From: Bradyrhizobium sp. CB82
GTDB lineage: Bacteria; Pseudomonadota; Alphaproteobacteria; Rhizobiales; Xanthobacteraceae
Direction: 5' to 3'
DNA: 64,000 nt
Assembly: GCF_029714405.1 (NCBI RefSeq)
Contig: NZ_CP121650.1
Span: 7,693,001 to 7,757,000 of the forward strand
The notes under the pieces were generated by a model that was given only the letters and a program-made list of their open reading frames with translations, was not told where the DNA came from and did not search any database. The position numbers and the translations under genes were made by a program. Positions 31,002 to 41,334 of the stretch are shown here, piece after piece (position 1 is the stretch's first letter; every line of letters starts with the position of its first letter).

Positions 31002-31739
31002 ATGGGTAACAAGGGCTCCCGGGAATGGGACATCCGCTGTGATCTGGCTGCAGGCTACCGGTTGATCGCCCATTTTGGCATGGACCACCTCATCTACGCT
31101 CATCTATCGGCGCGCCTGCCTGGCGGACCTCGATTCCTCCTTAATCCCTATGGCATGATGTTCGATGAAATCACGGCCTCGAGCCTCGTCGTCGTCGATC
31201 CCGAGCGGCATGCCATCGAGGATGAAGATGAGTCTAAGATAAACAGCGCTGGCTTTAAGATCCATTCCGCCATCTATATGAATCGGGACGACGCCCAGTG
31301 CGTCATCCACACGCATACTCTGGCTGGCATGGCGGTGGCCGCGCAGGACCAGGGGCTCCTGCCCTTGAACCAAAAGTCGATGGCATTCTACGGCGGCATT
31401 GCTTATCATGAGTATGAAGGCGTAGCGTTCGATCTCGGCGAGCGCGAACGCCTGGTACGTGATCTCGGCGACAGGGACCTCATGATCCTGAAGCACCACG
31501 GCTTGCTCACGGTCGGACGCACCGTCTCCGAAGCATTCCTGAACATGTATCACCTGGAGCACTCCTGCCGCATCCAGATCGCAGCTACGCAAGGCGGGCA
31601 AAAGATCACTCTACCGTCCGACGACGTTGTCGCGCACACGGCCGCGCAGTCCAAGCACAATCGCCTCAATCAGAGTCCGCGCCCCTGGGCGGCGCTCAAA
31701 CGCCGCCTCGATCGCATCAGCCCGGACTACGCGACCTGA
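31002..31739 (+). CDS. Class II aldolase/adducin-domain protein
   Basis: The protein has 245 residues from the ATG at 31002 (GAGGAGG 8 bases upstream). Motifs: WDIRCDLAAGYRLIAHFGMD HLIYAHLSAR, LNPYGMMFDEITASSLVVVD, zinc ligands HTH near residue 102 (VIHTHTLAGMAVAAQ) and the H-H-G site near residue 164 (ILKHHGLLTVG). The family covers fuculose- and ribulose-phosphate aldolases and epimerases as well as decarboxylase-like members. This subtype (NPYGMMFDEITASSLV) is the adducin-like branch of uncertain substrate, common in proteobacterial catabolic and biosynthetic clusters. It follows the monooxygenase in the same direction with 582 bases between. Confidence 0.88.
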   Translation: MGNKGSREWDIRCDLAAGYRLIAHFGMDHLIYAHLSARLPGGPRFLLNPYGMMFDEITASSLVVVDPERHAIEDEDESKINSAGFKIHSAIYMNRDDAQCVIHTHTLAGMAVAAQDQGLLPLNQKSMAFYGGIAYHEYEGVAFDLGERERLVRDLGDRDLMILKHHGLLTVGRTVSEAFLNMYHLEHSCRIQIAATQGGQKITLPSDDVVAHTAAQSKHNRLNQSPRPWAALKRRLDRISPDYAT

Positions 31740-32619
31740 TGGTCCGCCAAGAATCCGGCTAAAGTACACGGCCGAGCCAAGGGGCAAGAGTTCCTGCTTA
31801 GGTGCGCCCTGAACCTCCTCCGAATTGATGGACACCTGTAGTAGGCTCGAAGAGCCAGGAGCTGTCGGATGGAAGGACCTCAACGTCGGTCGTTACGGAC
31901 GACTACAAGCGGCAGGCACTTGATCTCGTAGCGTCGAGCTGGCGCTCGATCGGATCTGTTTGCCAGCCGGCCACGTACCACCAAGCCCGAGCCTGGACAC
32001 AAGATCTAGCCGTATCTGCTGCGCGGCTTCGAGATCACACGCCCAGGTCTGGGCGATGGACATCACCTACAATGCGCCTCGCTCCCAGAAATTGAGGAGG
32101 CATATGTTTGGAATGCATTGAGAAAGGAGGAATTTGACGAGCCTGCTTCCTGCTGTGGGGAAGCATGAGCCCAAGCGGCGGTGACCTGCTGTCAACTGGC
32201 AGGGTGACGTAGCCCGCAGGTAAACGCGACTGAGGCAAACCGTTACGCCGAGATGGTTCCCGAGGCTGAGTATCATCGGAAGGTTGAGGAATACGAACCG
32301 GTTCATCCGCGTCTGTGGGCTGAAATGTCCCCTCCGCCTACACGGTATAACAGGCGGAATGCTGAATGGTGAAGGATATGTAGCCGGAGACACCCGAATG
32401 CGAGCGTAGATGTAAGGCGTCTTGCGTGGGCCGAGGGGAGAACGCAGCCAAACCTGAGGCAACGGCATCGACTTGCAGCAAGCAAGGGAAAAGACTGCGA
32501 CCGGCAACCTCACTGATGCGCTGGTAGTAGTCCGAGGCCGGGAAAGCCGGTCACATGGCGAAGGGAGCAGTTTGAGTTGCTTGGAGTGCACGTGATCTGA
32601 CCTAATGAGGTGAAGACCT

Positions 32620-34154
32620 TTGATAATCAGTGAAATGCAGCACAAGCTCGCGACGTGGGCCGCGGTCGATCAGACCCGCCGGTTTGATCGATTGCTCCGG
32701 CTCATCACCGACAGGAATTGGCTTGCTGAGGCGGCCCGAATCGTCCTGGCGTCGAAAGGCACCAATACACCGGGTCTTGAAGGAATGGACAAGCGACGAC
32801 TTGCTGCCGTTCTTGAGCGTCATCTGGATCGGCTGCGCGTGGCCCTGTTGGACGGCACTTACCGTCCAACACCGGTCAAGCGAATCCACTCCCGAAGGCC
32901 AACGGCAAGCTGAGACCACTGGGTATACCGATCCTGGCTGGACCGTATTGTCCAGCGGGCGATGCTGATGGCCATGGAGCCGATCTGGGAGAGCGACTTC
33001 CACTCTGGTTCCTACGGCATCCGTCTCGAACGCAGTATTCATCATGCGTTCGCACCGTGAGGATGCAGTTGCAGGATGGTTGCAGGATGGCGCTGAATCG
33101 AAGGGCCGCTGGATCATCGAAGGTGATCTGGCGAGCTACTTCGACACTGTCCATCATCGGCTGCTCCTGAAATGCGTGCGTCGTCGCATCAGGGACCTGC
33201 GATTCATTGATCTGCTCTGGCGAATCCTCAAAGCCGGTCACGTTGACCGTGGCTTATTCTTCGCAGCAAGTGAAGGCGTTCCGCAAGGCGGTGTTCTGTC
33301 GCCGCTCCTATCCCACATCATGCTCCATGAGTTTGATTGCTGGCTGGAGGCGAAATACCTGAAAAAAAGCGAGGAAGGATCGTTGGGCGTGGAACTTCGG
33401 CATCCAACAGGGTCGTCCGATCACGGTTCGAGAGAACCGCGAGTGGAAACCTGCCGTAGCCTATTGTCGCTATGCCGATGACTTCGTCGTCATCGTCAAA
33501 GGGACGAAGGCCCATGCCGAGGCCGTCCGCGAGGAGTGCCGGGCCTTTCTGGAAGGTAAGCTGAAGTTGACGTTGAATATGGACAAAACCCATATCACTC
33601 ACGTCAATGACGGCTTCGTCTTTCTGGGGCATCGGATCATTCGTAAGCGGGGATCAAGGGGGCGGATGGCGGTCGTTACGACCGTACCCAAAGAGAAGGC
33701 CAAGGCATTCGTGCACAGACTGTCGAAGGTCCTCTCTGGTGACCATCATCTTGCCAAGGTCGATATGGTGGACCGCCTGAACCGCCAACTGCGGGGTTGG
33801 GCGGCCTTCTACAAGTACACGGACTTCACTGCGACCACGTTCCGGCACGTCGATCACGTCGTGTTCTGGAAAATGGCGCACTGGCTGGCGAGAAAGTGTC
33901 GGAGCCGCATCAAACCATTGATGCGGAGCTGGTATCGAGCACCAGTCGCTGGGCAGGCCAAGACCTGGTTTGCCCACGGGGTCAGTGAACGAGGCCATCG
34001 TGTCGGGAAAGCATTGCACCGATTGGTTTCCATCCCAAAGGGGCAGTTCCGATGGAGAAATCCGGAAGCAAATCCCTACATCTTCAGGGAGGAGCCCAGG
34101 AAGACCATTACCTCGCGATATCAGGATGTCGCAATGGCCATGGGCCAGACCTGA
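32620..34154 (+). pseudogene. Group II intron reverse transcriptase/maturase (A1), frameshifted
   Basis: It opens with a TTG at 32620 as in copy 2. Pieces in three frames: [20 protein letters not shown] to TYRPTPVKRI; then [20 protein letters not shown] and [20 protein letters not shown]; then [20 protein letters not shown] and the maturase end MAMGQT. YADDFVV can be read between the frames at about 33470. Frameshifts lie near 32900, 33055 and 33370-33480. Compare the intact A2 maturase at 48840. Confidence 0.85.
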
Positions 34155-34159
34155 GCGGA

Positions 34160-34193
34160 GAGCCGTATGCGCTGAAAGGTGCCCGTACGGTTC
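34160..34193 (+). ncRNA. Group II intron domain V (A1)
   Basis: The hairpin starts GAGCCGTATGCG, loop CTGAAAGG, and closes with CCCGTACGGTTC. It differs from the A2 domain V at one base (GCCC for GCAC). Confidence 0.8.
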
Positions 34194-35000
34194 GGGGAGG
34201 AGAAGCGCTTATGCGCTTCTTACTCCATTCCCGATGGCGCGCGGCTTCGTCTATCTCGCCGTGGTGCTTGACTGGTTCAGCCGCGCGGGTGCTGTCGTGG
34301 CGCGTTCCGATCACGATGGAAGCCGCATTCTGCGTCGAGACGCTGGAGGACGCTCTCGCCTGCCACGGCAAGCCGGAAATCTTCAACACCGACCAAGGCT
34401 CGCAGTTCACGGGCGTCGCGTTCACCAGCGTGCTCGCCAGTCATGGCATCACCATCAGCATGGACCGCCGGGGCGCTTGACGCGACAACGTGTTCGTCGA
34501 GCGGCTTGGCGCAGTGTCAAATATAAGGAGGTCTCTCTGCGCGCCTACGACACCGTGTCCGACGGCGGCGCCTCGATCGGCCGATACCTTGACTTTTACA
34601 ATGGCCGGTCCCCACTCGAGCCTTGACCGCGGCACCCCGGATCAACCTTACTTCAACGCGCTGCCGTTCCGCGCGGCAGCCTAACTCTGGCAGAAGCTCC
34701 ACTTATCGACGCGGAATTGCTGTTCAGACAACCGAGACCACCTCAAAACGCATCGCGCTACGCGCTGACAAAACCGACCAGAGCTTCGCCGCAATGATCC
34801 ATCTCGCTGCAGCCGTGATAAACTCCCGATGAATCCAAACAGACCCTAGTTAGGCAAGAAGGAACGCAGGATATCAAGAAAAATTGTCGAGTGCTGGTCG
34901 ATTACTGGCGGCCCCCATCTACCGTGGACAGCACTTCTCTTATAAGGTTCTACCTGAGTGCAAATTTGGGCCATCAAATTCAAGTGGCGATGGAGGGTGC

Positions 35001-36350
35001 TTGGCAGAGATCCGTGTTCTCCCTTCACGAACCGCCTATTCGACGCCGGGTGAACTTGGCGTGAGAATAGTGGGCGGCGAGGGTCCTTATCTCGTGGACG
35101 CCGATGGGACGCGCTATCTTGATGCGTCCTGTGGATCGGGATCTCTCGTCTTCGGTCATGGCGACGAGATGATCATCGACGCGCTTCACGACCAGAGCCG
35201 CAAGTTGACGCTTTTCCCTTCACGGCATTTCAGCTCCGAAATCGTCGAGCGTTACGCTCGCCAACTGCTCGATTTCGGTCCGCCGAGCATGTCGCGGGCA
35301 ATCACTTTCAGCAGCGGTTCCGACGCAGTCGAGGCGTCGCTCAAATTGGCGCTTCAACATCATTTCGCCGCCAAGCGGCCGCAACGACGCAAGATCCTGG
35401 GACGCAATGCCTCCTATCATGGAAATACGATCGCTGGGCTCGGCGCGGGAGGGTTCGTCGCGCGCCGGAAGCCTTATGAGGGCGTGCTTGCGCCGTGCGC
35501 CAAGGCTTCGCACGCGCATTGTGTCGCGTGCGAGTTCGGACTTCAGGCGCAGACTTGCGCGCTACAATGTGCGCAATCGATCGAGGATGCGATCCTTGAG
35601 GAAGGCCCGGAGAATGTCGCAGCGGTGATCGTCGAGCCGATCGTCGGTGCCGCGCTGAGTGCCGCGCCGCCAGACCCGCGATATCTGCCGCGGGTTTGGG
35701 AAATCTGCCGCCACTATGATGTACTGCTCATTGCGGATGAAGTTATGACTTGTTTCGACCGTACCGGACGTCCGTTTGCGAGCATGCATTGGAGCGTCGA
35801 ACCTGACATCGTTATCTGCGGAAAGGCTATCAGCGCTGGTTTTTACCCCCTGTCGGCTCTTCTAGTGAATCAGCGGGTGGTTGAGGGGCCGCTGGCGCGC
35901 GACAAGTATTTTCAGAACGGTCAGACATTTGCTTGCAGTCCGGCGGGCGCGGCTGTGGGATTGGCAGTGTTGGATCGATTGGCGGATGGGAGCGTCGCTG
36001 CAAACGCGACGCGCATGGGGGAAGTACTGCGAGCTTCGCTCCGCAAGGAGCTGCCGAGCGAACTGATCCGCAGAGTCCGCGGCATGGGATTGATGGTTGG
36101 TTTCGACATCAACACCTCCGCATTCAAGAATCCGCCGGCCCTTTCGACCGGTCGCTACAGTGATCGATTTCAGCGAGCAGCGCTCAAACGCGGGTTGGTC
36201 ATCTACGCCAGTAGTGGTAGCGCTGGAAGTGAAGCAGGCGATCATGCGATGCTACTATTGCCTTTGACGATTTCCGAGCGCGAAGTGCAGGAGGCCACAG
36301 CATCGCTTGTGGCCGCGGCAAACGATCTTCTCGAAACTGAGAACAAGTAG
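35001..36350 (+). CDS. Class III PLP-dependent aminotransferase
   Basis: I chose the TTG at 35001 because GGAGGG (34992-34997) precedes it by only a few bases; that gives 449 residues, a normal family length. An upstream TTG at 34884 is open but lacks a ribosome site. Motifs: YLVDADGTRYLDASCGSGSL VFGHG, the PLP phosphate site FSSGSDAVEASLKLAL, RNASYHGNT, the EPIVGAA region, LLIADEVMTCFDRTGRPFAS and the Schiff-base Lys near residue 274 in ICGKAISAGFYPLSAL. A cysteine-rich insert (HAHCVACEFGLQAQTCALQC) lies near residue 175. The family uses omega-amino acids, ornithine, diamino acids or ketones; the substrate is not clear. No partner gene is adjacent. Confidence 0.9.
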   Translation: MAEIRVLPSRTAYSTPGELGVRIVGGEGPYLVDADGTRYLDASCGSGSLVFGHGDEMIIDALHDQSRKLTLFPSRHFSSEIVERYARQLLDFGPPSMSRAITFSSGSDAVEASLKLALQHHFAAKRPQRRKILGRNASYHGNTIAGLGAGGFVARRKPYEGVLAPCAKASHAHCVACEFGLQAQTCALQCAQSIEDAILEEGPENVAAVIVEPIVGAALSAAPPDPRYLPRVWEICRHYDVLLIADEVMTCFDRTGRPFASMHWSVEPDIVICGKAISAGFYPLSALLVNQRVVEGPLARDKYFQNGQTFACSPAGAAVGLAVLDRLADGSVAANATRMGEVLRASLRKELPSELIRRVRGMGLMVGFDINTSAFKNPPALSTGRYSDRFQRAALKRGLVIYASSGSAGSEAGDHAMLLLPLTISEREVQEATASLVAAANDLLETENK

Positions 36351-36853
36351 GCGCCACTGACTTTGTCCGGCCAATCTCCTCGTACGTTGGAGCCCACGAA
36401 CCTGCGGGCGGACGAGCGAACTCGCGTTTCAAGAATTATCGACTGGAGGATCTAACTCGCATTTCTCAGGTGGCTGCTCTTGGTCCCGACAAACTGTCCG
36501 AGATGAAAGTTGTAGTTGCATACTGCTGTTCCAGGTAAATTCCTGAACTAACCTTATCCGCTGGGAGCGCATGCCGGACGATCCGATCATGACGCTTCCG
36601 GAACGGGGATGCTGACAAAGGAATCTACGCTTAGGCTGATAGCCCGCTCGTGCATGGTACCGACTTATTGCGTTACGGCGACACATGCCAGCGTCGGCGA
36701 CCTGCCGATGCGCTCGAAGGCCGTTCGTGCGCTTAGCCAAGCTCAATTTCGACTATTTGGACCGAGTAATATCTCCTATTTGGCACCACAATAGACGTAA
36801 GTGGGATCTCGGCTCTTGTCGTAAGTACGCTCAAAACATGTCCAAAGAGTCTA
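36351..36853. other. Intergenic before IS5, no gene seen
   Basis: Short overlapping frames only. GAGTCTA at 36847-36853 is repeated on the far side of the IS5 element. Confidence 0.45.
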
Positions 36854-38377
36854 GTCGTCCGTGAAGAGAGTCCAAGCTGTTGAGCGAGATTCGGTTTTTG
36901 ACGCAGCGGCGGTTTTGAGATCGCAAGCTTTCGGGAGCTGAGGCCTCGAAAGCTTGCAAATTCATCTTCAAGATTCCCTCGAATCAGCAGTCGTGATTCC
37001 GTGGTCGCAGCGGAGGGGAGCGATGCGACCGAAGAAGCCGGAGACGACGGGGGAAGGCGATCTGTTCCGCGCCAGGCTGGATCAGATCATCAACTTGAAG
37101 CACGAACTGGTGCAGCTCGGCGGCAAGATCGACTGGGAGTGGATCGATCGCGAGATCGCGCCACTTTACAGCGACAAGGGTCGGCCGGGGATCGAGAGCC
37201 GCTTCGTCATCGGGCTCTTGCTACTCAAATACATCTACGGCTTGTCCGACGAGGACGTCTGCGAGCGCTGGATCTATGACCCGTATTTCCAGCACTTCAC
37301 CGGCTTCGAGTTTTTCCAGCACGAGTTCCCGCACGAGCGCTCCGATCTGAGCCATTGGCGCAAGCGGCTTGGCGACAAGCTGGAACTCTTGCTGGCCGAG
37401 AGCTTGAGGGTGGCGCACGAGACCGGTGCGGTGCGGACGCGCGATCTCAAACGGGTGACGGTCGACACCACCGTTCAGCCCAAGGCCATCACCTTCCCGA
37501 CTGATGCCAAGCTGGTCCATGCGGCGATCAAGGGGCTCAATCGGCTGGCCCGCAAGCACTGCGTGCGGCTGCGGCAGTCCTATCTGCGGATCGCCAAGCG
37601 GGCGGCAATGATGGCCGGGCGCTACGCCCACGCCAAACAGTTCAAGCGCCACCGAGGGCAATTGCGCCTGCTGCGAACGCGGCTCGGCCGCCTCATTCGC
37701 GACATCCGCCGCAAGATCGTGGGCCAGCCAGAGCTCGAGGCCGTCTTCGAGCTGCCGCTTTCGCGCGCCGCGCAGATCCGCTCCCAGGAGCAGCGCCAGC
37801 GCGGATACAAGCTCTATTCTTTCCATGCGCCTGAGGTCGAGTGCATCGGCAAAGGCAAGGCCGCAGCGCCCTATGAGTTCGGCGTCAAGGCCTCCATCGT
37901 CACCACCAATGGTCGGCCCCCGGGCGGCCAGTTCGTGCTGCATGCCAAGGCGCTGCCGGGCAATCCGTATGACGGCCACACCCTCGGCGAGGTCATCGAC
38001 GCCACCGAGACGCTCACCGGCTGTGCGATCGAGCGCGCGTATGTCGACAAGGGCTATCGCGGCCACAACACGGAAAACCCGCGCCGCGTCTTCATCTCCG
38101 GTCAGAAGCGTGGCGTCTTCGGTGTCATCAAACGCGAGCTCAGGCGTCGCTCAGCCATTGAGCCCGTGATCGGTCACCTGAAGACCGACGGGCATCTCGG
38201 CCGCTGCTACCTCAAAGGCCGCAGCGGCGATGCCGCCAACGTCGTCCTAACCGCCGTTGGCCATAATCTCCGCCTCGTCCTGGCTTGGCTGAGGCTTCTG
38301 CTGTGCCTAATCCTGAACGCCTTGATGCGGCTGCTTGCCGCCCAGGCCGCGCTCAAATGCGCTTCTTAACGGACGAC
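36854..38377 (+). mobile_element. Intact IS5-family insertion sequence, 1524 bp
   Basis: The ends are inverted repeats: GTCGTCCGTGAAGAG at the left and, read from the right, GTCGTCCGTTAAGAAG. GAGTCTA stands directly outside both ends (36847-36853 and 38378-38384), a likely target duplication. One uninterrupted transposase fills the element. Confidence 0.8.
37023..38369 (+). CDS. IS5-family transposase
   Basis: The protein has 448 residues from the ATG at 37023, which has GGAGGGGAG just upstream; the frame is open 23 codons further. Features: SRFVIGLLLLKYIYGLSDED, FFQHEFPHERSDLSHWRKRL, first catalytic D in KRVTVDTTVQPKAITFPTDA, second D in ERAYVDKGYRGH, catalytic E in RRRSAIEPVIGHLKTDGHLG RCYLKG. 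A hydrophobic C-terminus (LVLAWLRLLLCLILNALMRL) is typical of this rhizobial subgroup. It appears complete and may be active. Confidence 0.9.
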   Translation: MRPKKPETTGEGDLFRARLDQIINLKHELVQLGGKIDWEWIDREIAPLYSDKGRPGIESRFVIGLLLLKYIYGLSDEDVCERWIYDPYFQHFTGFEFFQHEFPHERSDLSHWRKRLGDKLELLLAESLRVAHETGAVRTRDLKRVTVDTTVQPKAITFPTDAKLVHAAIKGLNRLARKHCVRLRQSYLRIAKRAAMMAGRYAHAKQFKRHRGQLRLLRTRLGRLIRDIRRKIVGQPELEAVFELPLSRAAQIRSQEQRQRGYKLYSFHAPEVECIGKGKAAAPYEFGVKASIVTTNGRPPGGQFVLHAKALPGNPYDGHTLGEVIDATETLTGCAIERAYVDKGYRGHNTENPRRVFISGQKRGVFGVIKRELRRRSAIEPVIGHLKTDGHLGRCYLKGRSGDAANVVLTAVGHNLRLVLAWLRLLLCLILNALMRLLAAQAALKCAS

Positions 38378-38895
38378 GAGTCTACTAAGTGGCGGACGCA
38401 CGGGCCCGTTACTGCAACAGATCTTGCCCAACCTGGATCTCTCGCTGTACTCCATAACACCACAGCAATAGGATATTGATGCACGTCACTTGGCTTGGAT
38501 ATTGCTTCCTAGACAGGCGCGATGGTGCAGTAGCTCACGCCATCATCTCATGGGTGAGTCTCCGTTTTCCTTCGTATCCGCCGGAAGGAGCACAAGAAAA
38601 AATCAGGCAGCCTGAGACGATACGCGAGCCAACCAAGAGATGGCCGCTCTTTTCGACAACGTTGCTCGCCACGCTGCGCTATTGGGCAAGCGAGCGATGG
38701 GAGCCCGAGCAATGGCTGCCGGCCCCGTGATCGAGTTTGCTGAAGTAATGCAGAGGTCGTTATAGGTAAGCGCCAAGCTGAGGCCGTTCATTTTGAGCTC
38801 CAGGTCATGAGCTCATGATAGCATTCATCTGCGAGATCGACCACCCTGTGCAATCCGCTCTAGAGTTTGTGGCGAGGCGTGCAGATCGACGTCAT
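38378..38895. other. Intergenic, no gene seen
   Basis: No frame resembles a family. The right-hand GAGTCTA repeat of the IS5 lies at 38378. Confidence 0.45.
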
Positions 38896-39340
38896 TCATT
38901 TCGCGGTCTGCAGCCTGACGTGGGCAAAGCAGGCTACAAGCGTTAAGCCGCATATTTGGCGGGGCGACCTCGCGAGCCGATTGTAGGCGGCATAGCCTCG
39001 ACTTGCAGGATGCCGCAAGCCGCGGCGCTCGACCCATTCGCCGACGCGGCGGTCCTCGAAGCGATAGGCCACCATCGGCGGGCCGCTGCCGCCAAAGGCC
39101 GATCGCCCCGCGCCTGGGCCCACAGCCAGGTCTTCTGCGTCTCGCCACATCCCGAGGCAGCGTCGTCTCGTCGGCCCTTGATCTTCTCCAGCACATAGTC
39201 GGCCATTGGCTGCAATTCGCACGCGGCCTTGGCATCCATGGCGGCACCTGCGTTCGAGATCGACGCCGTCGCGCGTGCAGATCGCTTGCCGCCGGTGCAG
39301 GGGCAGCCAGTCCGCATATTTGACTACCGCGATCTGAGCG
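38896..39340 (-). pseudogene. IS66 family TnpC fragment
   Basis: Across frames the reverse strand gives SCIAQIAVVKYADWLPLHRR, CELQPMADYVLEKIKG, DETTLP (first acidic pair), GSGPPMVAYRFEDRRVGEWV ERR and AYNRLARSPRQICGLTLVAC FAHVR. This is the DDE core start of an IS66 transposase with at least three frameshifts. Confidence 0.75.
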
Positions 39341-39344
39341 ATAC

Positions 39345-39847
39345 ACGATTCGGTAGGAAGGGCGCTCTCGATCAGCCTTCCATCGACCGAGAAGTGATCG
39401 CTCGACAGCAGCTTCTTCACCCTGGGCTGCGCCAGCACGGCCGCCAGGAACTTGGCGCCGCGATCTCGCCTTCAGACGGTCGCGGGTTCTTCGAGAACAC
39501 CGAATGGTCCCAGACTGCGTCGTCAACGCCGATTCCGACGAACCAGCGAAACAGCAGATCATATTCCAAACGCTCCATCAGAAGCCGCTCGGAGCGGATC
39601 GAATAAAACGCCTGCAACAGCATCGCCCGCAGCAGCTCGCTAGCGGGATCGACGGCCGCCCAATCGGCGAATAGAGCGCGGCAAACTCGCGCTCCAGCAC
39701 TGCCAGCGCCTCGTTCACCATCGTCCGGATCGCCCGCAGCGGATGATCACGTCGCACCCACGCCTCCACGTCAACGTAGCTGAACAACTCGGCCGTTCGA
39801 TTGCCGCCGCCCCGCGCGCACCATCCCCGAATCTCAGTCCGAGCCAT
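39345..39847 (-). pseudogene. IS5/IS1182-type transposase, N-terminal fragment
   Basis: It starts near 39847 (MARTEIRG), with NRTAELFSYVDVEAWVRRDH PLRAIRTMVNEALAVLEREF AALYSPIGRPSIP, then shifts to MLLQAFYSIRSERLLMERLE YDLLFRWFVGIGVDDAVWDH SVFSKN and ends around VLAQPRVKKLLSSDHFSVDG. It is fused to the IS66 remnant. Confidence 0.7.
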
Positions 39848-39883
39848 TGGATCACGGTCGGCGATCGCCGGCGAGGTGGTTTA

Positions 39884-41014
39884 TCACAGTGGTTTTGACT
39901 CTTTGGAGGTCGTTGGATAGGCGCGGCGGAGTTTGGCGCGGGCTTTGTCGGTTGTGAACATCCACTTGATGCGTTGTCGGGTTTTATTTCGCGGCCGTTG
40001 CCATGCAGCGATCTCGTTTCGGAGCCTTTTGGGGTCGTCGATGCGACGGCCGAGACATTGACGCTGCAGCACGCTGATCTCGCACTCGACCATGTTGAGC
40101 CAACTTGCGTGTTTCGGGGTGTAGTGGAATTCGAGGCGGCGCAGGATGCGACGGGCCTCGGCAGGCGCAAATGCTTGATACAGCGCGCCGGCGGTATGAA
40201 TCGACAGATTGTCCTGAACGACACGGATGCAGGCGGCGTCGGGATAATGGATGTCGACGAGTTCACGCATGCAGTGCGCGTAGTCCACGTCGGCGCGGCG
40301 GTCTGTAACCTTGACGTTGCGCCAGCCACGATGCGGGTCGAAGGTAACGAAGAGATTGACGGTGCCGTTGCGGCGGTACTCGTAATCGTAGCGCTCGCGC
40401 TGTCCCGGCTCGGCTGGAATCGGCTGACGGACCTCGCCGATGAGCTGGACGGGGGTCTCGTCGAAGCAGACCAGCGGCCGGACGGGATCCGGCGCCTCGG
40501 CGTAGAGGTCGAGCACGTCCTCCATGCGGGCGACGTATTCGCCATCGACATGGGGGATGCACCACATGTCCCTGCGCCATGGCTTGAGGTCGTTCTCGGC
40601 CAGCCGGCGACGCACGGTCTCGCCCGACAGGCTGTCATGATCGGTGAGCTTGACGATCGTGTCGGCCAGCAGCGTCAGCGTCCAACGTTTGCGGTCGGCG
40701 GGCGGCTTGGCGCATGCCGTCGCCACCAGCAGGGCCTCCTCCCTGCCGGTCAGCTTGCGCTCTGCGCCCGGACGCGGCTCCTCGCTCAAGGCCCGCTCCA
40801 GATTGCCTTCCACGAAGCGGCGCTTGGTCCGGCCGACGCTGGACAGGCTGACCCGGACGGTTCGGACAATCTCCGCGTCGCAACTACCGGCATCGGCCGC
40901 CAGCAGAATCTGCGCCCGCTTGAGCTTGCGGGCGGCATGCTTGCCGCCGCCGCGCATCGCCGTCAGTTCGTCCCGCTCGATTTGGCTCAATTCGACCCGA
41001 TAACGTACATTCAT
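39884..41014 (-). CDS. IS630-family transposase (copy a)
   Basis: The protein has 376 residues from the ATG at 41014 with AGGAGG 7 bases upstream. N-terminal HTH region: KRAQILLAADAGSCDAEIVR TVRVSLSSVGRTKRRFVEG. DDE residues: D in PLVCFDETPVQLIG, D in RVVQDNLSIHTAGALYQAF, E in SWLNMVECEISVLQRQCLG. The protein ends KSRPL-like (TTSKESKPL) within the terminal repeat. It looks complete. Confidence 0.9.
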   Translation of the reverse strand: MNVRYRVELSQIERDELTAMRGGGKHAARKLKRAQILLAADAGSCDAEIVRTVRVSLSSVGRTKRRFVEGNLERALSEEPRPGAERKLTGREEALLVATACAKPPADRKRWTLTLLADTIVKLTDHDSLSGETVRRRLAENDLKPWRRDMWCIPHVDGEYVARMEDVLDLYAEAPDPVRPLVCFDETPVQLIGEVRQPIPAEPGQRERYDYEYRRNGTVNLFVTFDPHRGWRNVKVTDRRADVDYAHCMRELVDIHYPDAACIRVVQDNLSIHTAGALYQAFAPAEARRILRRLEFHYTPKHASWLNMVECEISVLQRQCLGRRIDDPKRLRNEIAAWQRPRNKTRQRIKWMFTTDKARAKLRRAYPTTSKESKPL

Positions 41015-41052
41015 GCTTCGCCTCCTTGTCGGAGGCCCGGACGAATCCAGCG

Positions 41053-41334
41053 ATGAGTCAAAAATCAGGCACGCGCTTCACGGAGAAGCAGGGGCACTAC
41101 CTGGCCTTTATCTACACCTACGCGCACATGTTCGGACGCCCACCCGCCGAAACCGACATGCAGCGCCATTTCCGCGTCAGCCCGCCGTCGGTCCACCAGA
41201 TGATCGTCACCCTCGAACGAAACGGCTTCATTCGCCGTCAGCCCGGTGTTCCCCGGAGCATCGAGATTCTTTTGCCACCCGAAAACTTGCTCATCCTCGA
41301 ATGGCTCGGCATCAAAACGTCAAAATCACTGTGA
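41053..41334 (+). CDS. LexA/MarR-like HTH passenger protein in IS630
   Basis: The protein has 93 residues from the ATG at 41053: SGTRFTEKQGHYLAFIYTYA, then GRPPAETDMQRHFRVSPPSV HQMIVTLERNGFIRRQPGVP RSIEILL. This is the winged HTH of the LexA N-terminal type. It lies inside the inverted repeats of IS630 copy a and is divergent from the transposase, so it may be a regulator or helper of transposition. The frame could start at 41026, but 41053 leaves a proper leader. Confidence 0.7.
   Translation: MSQKSGTRFTEKQGHYLAFIYTYAHMFGRPPAETDMQRHFRVSPPSVHQMIVTLERNGFIRRQPGVPRSIEILLPPENLLILEWLGIKTSKSL

Larger units (their letters stand above)
32072..34228 (+). mobile_element. Group II intron A, copy 1, degenerate
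   Basis: It starts ATGCGCCTCG where copy 2 has GTGCGCCTCG, so the first intron base is changed, and ends CTTACTCCAT. Inserted between DITY and the following codon of IS3 orfB, the same position as copy 2. Domain V lies at 34160-34193. Confidence 0.8.
31860..34700 (+). mobile_element. IS3-family remnant carrying group II intron A, copy 1
   Basis: orfA relic: TDDYKRQALDLVASSWRSIG (31895-31955). orfB relic before the intron: KPEPGHKI and the end VWAMDITY at 32071. After the intron (34229 on): [52 protein letters not shown], a TGA in place of Trp after ISMDRRGA, then RDNVFVERLWRSVKYKEVSL and YLDFYNGR. The gene is dead with or without splicing. Confidence 0.75.

Noticed and set aside
37221..38066. 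281-codon reverse frame
   Set aside because: Shadow of the IS5 transposase.
39974..41056. 360-codon forward frame
   Set aside because: It is the mirror of the IS630 transposase gene; the reverse frame has the DDE motifs and a good ribosome site. The same holds for 60520-61617.
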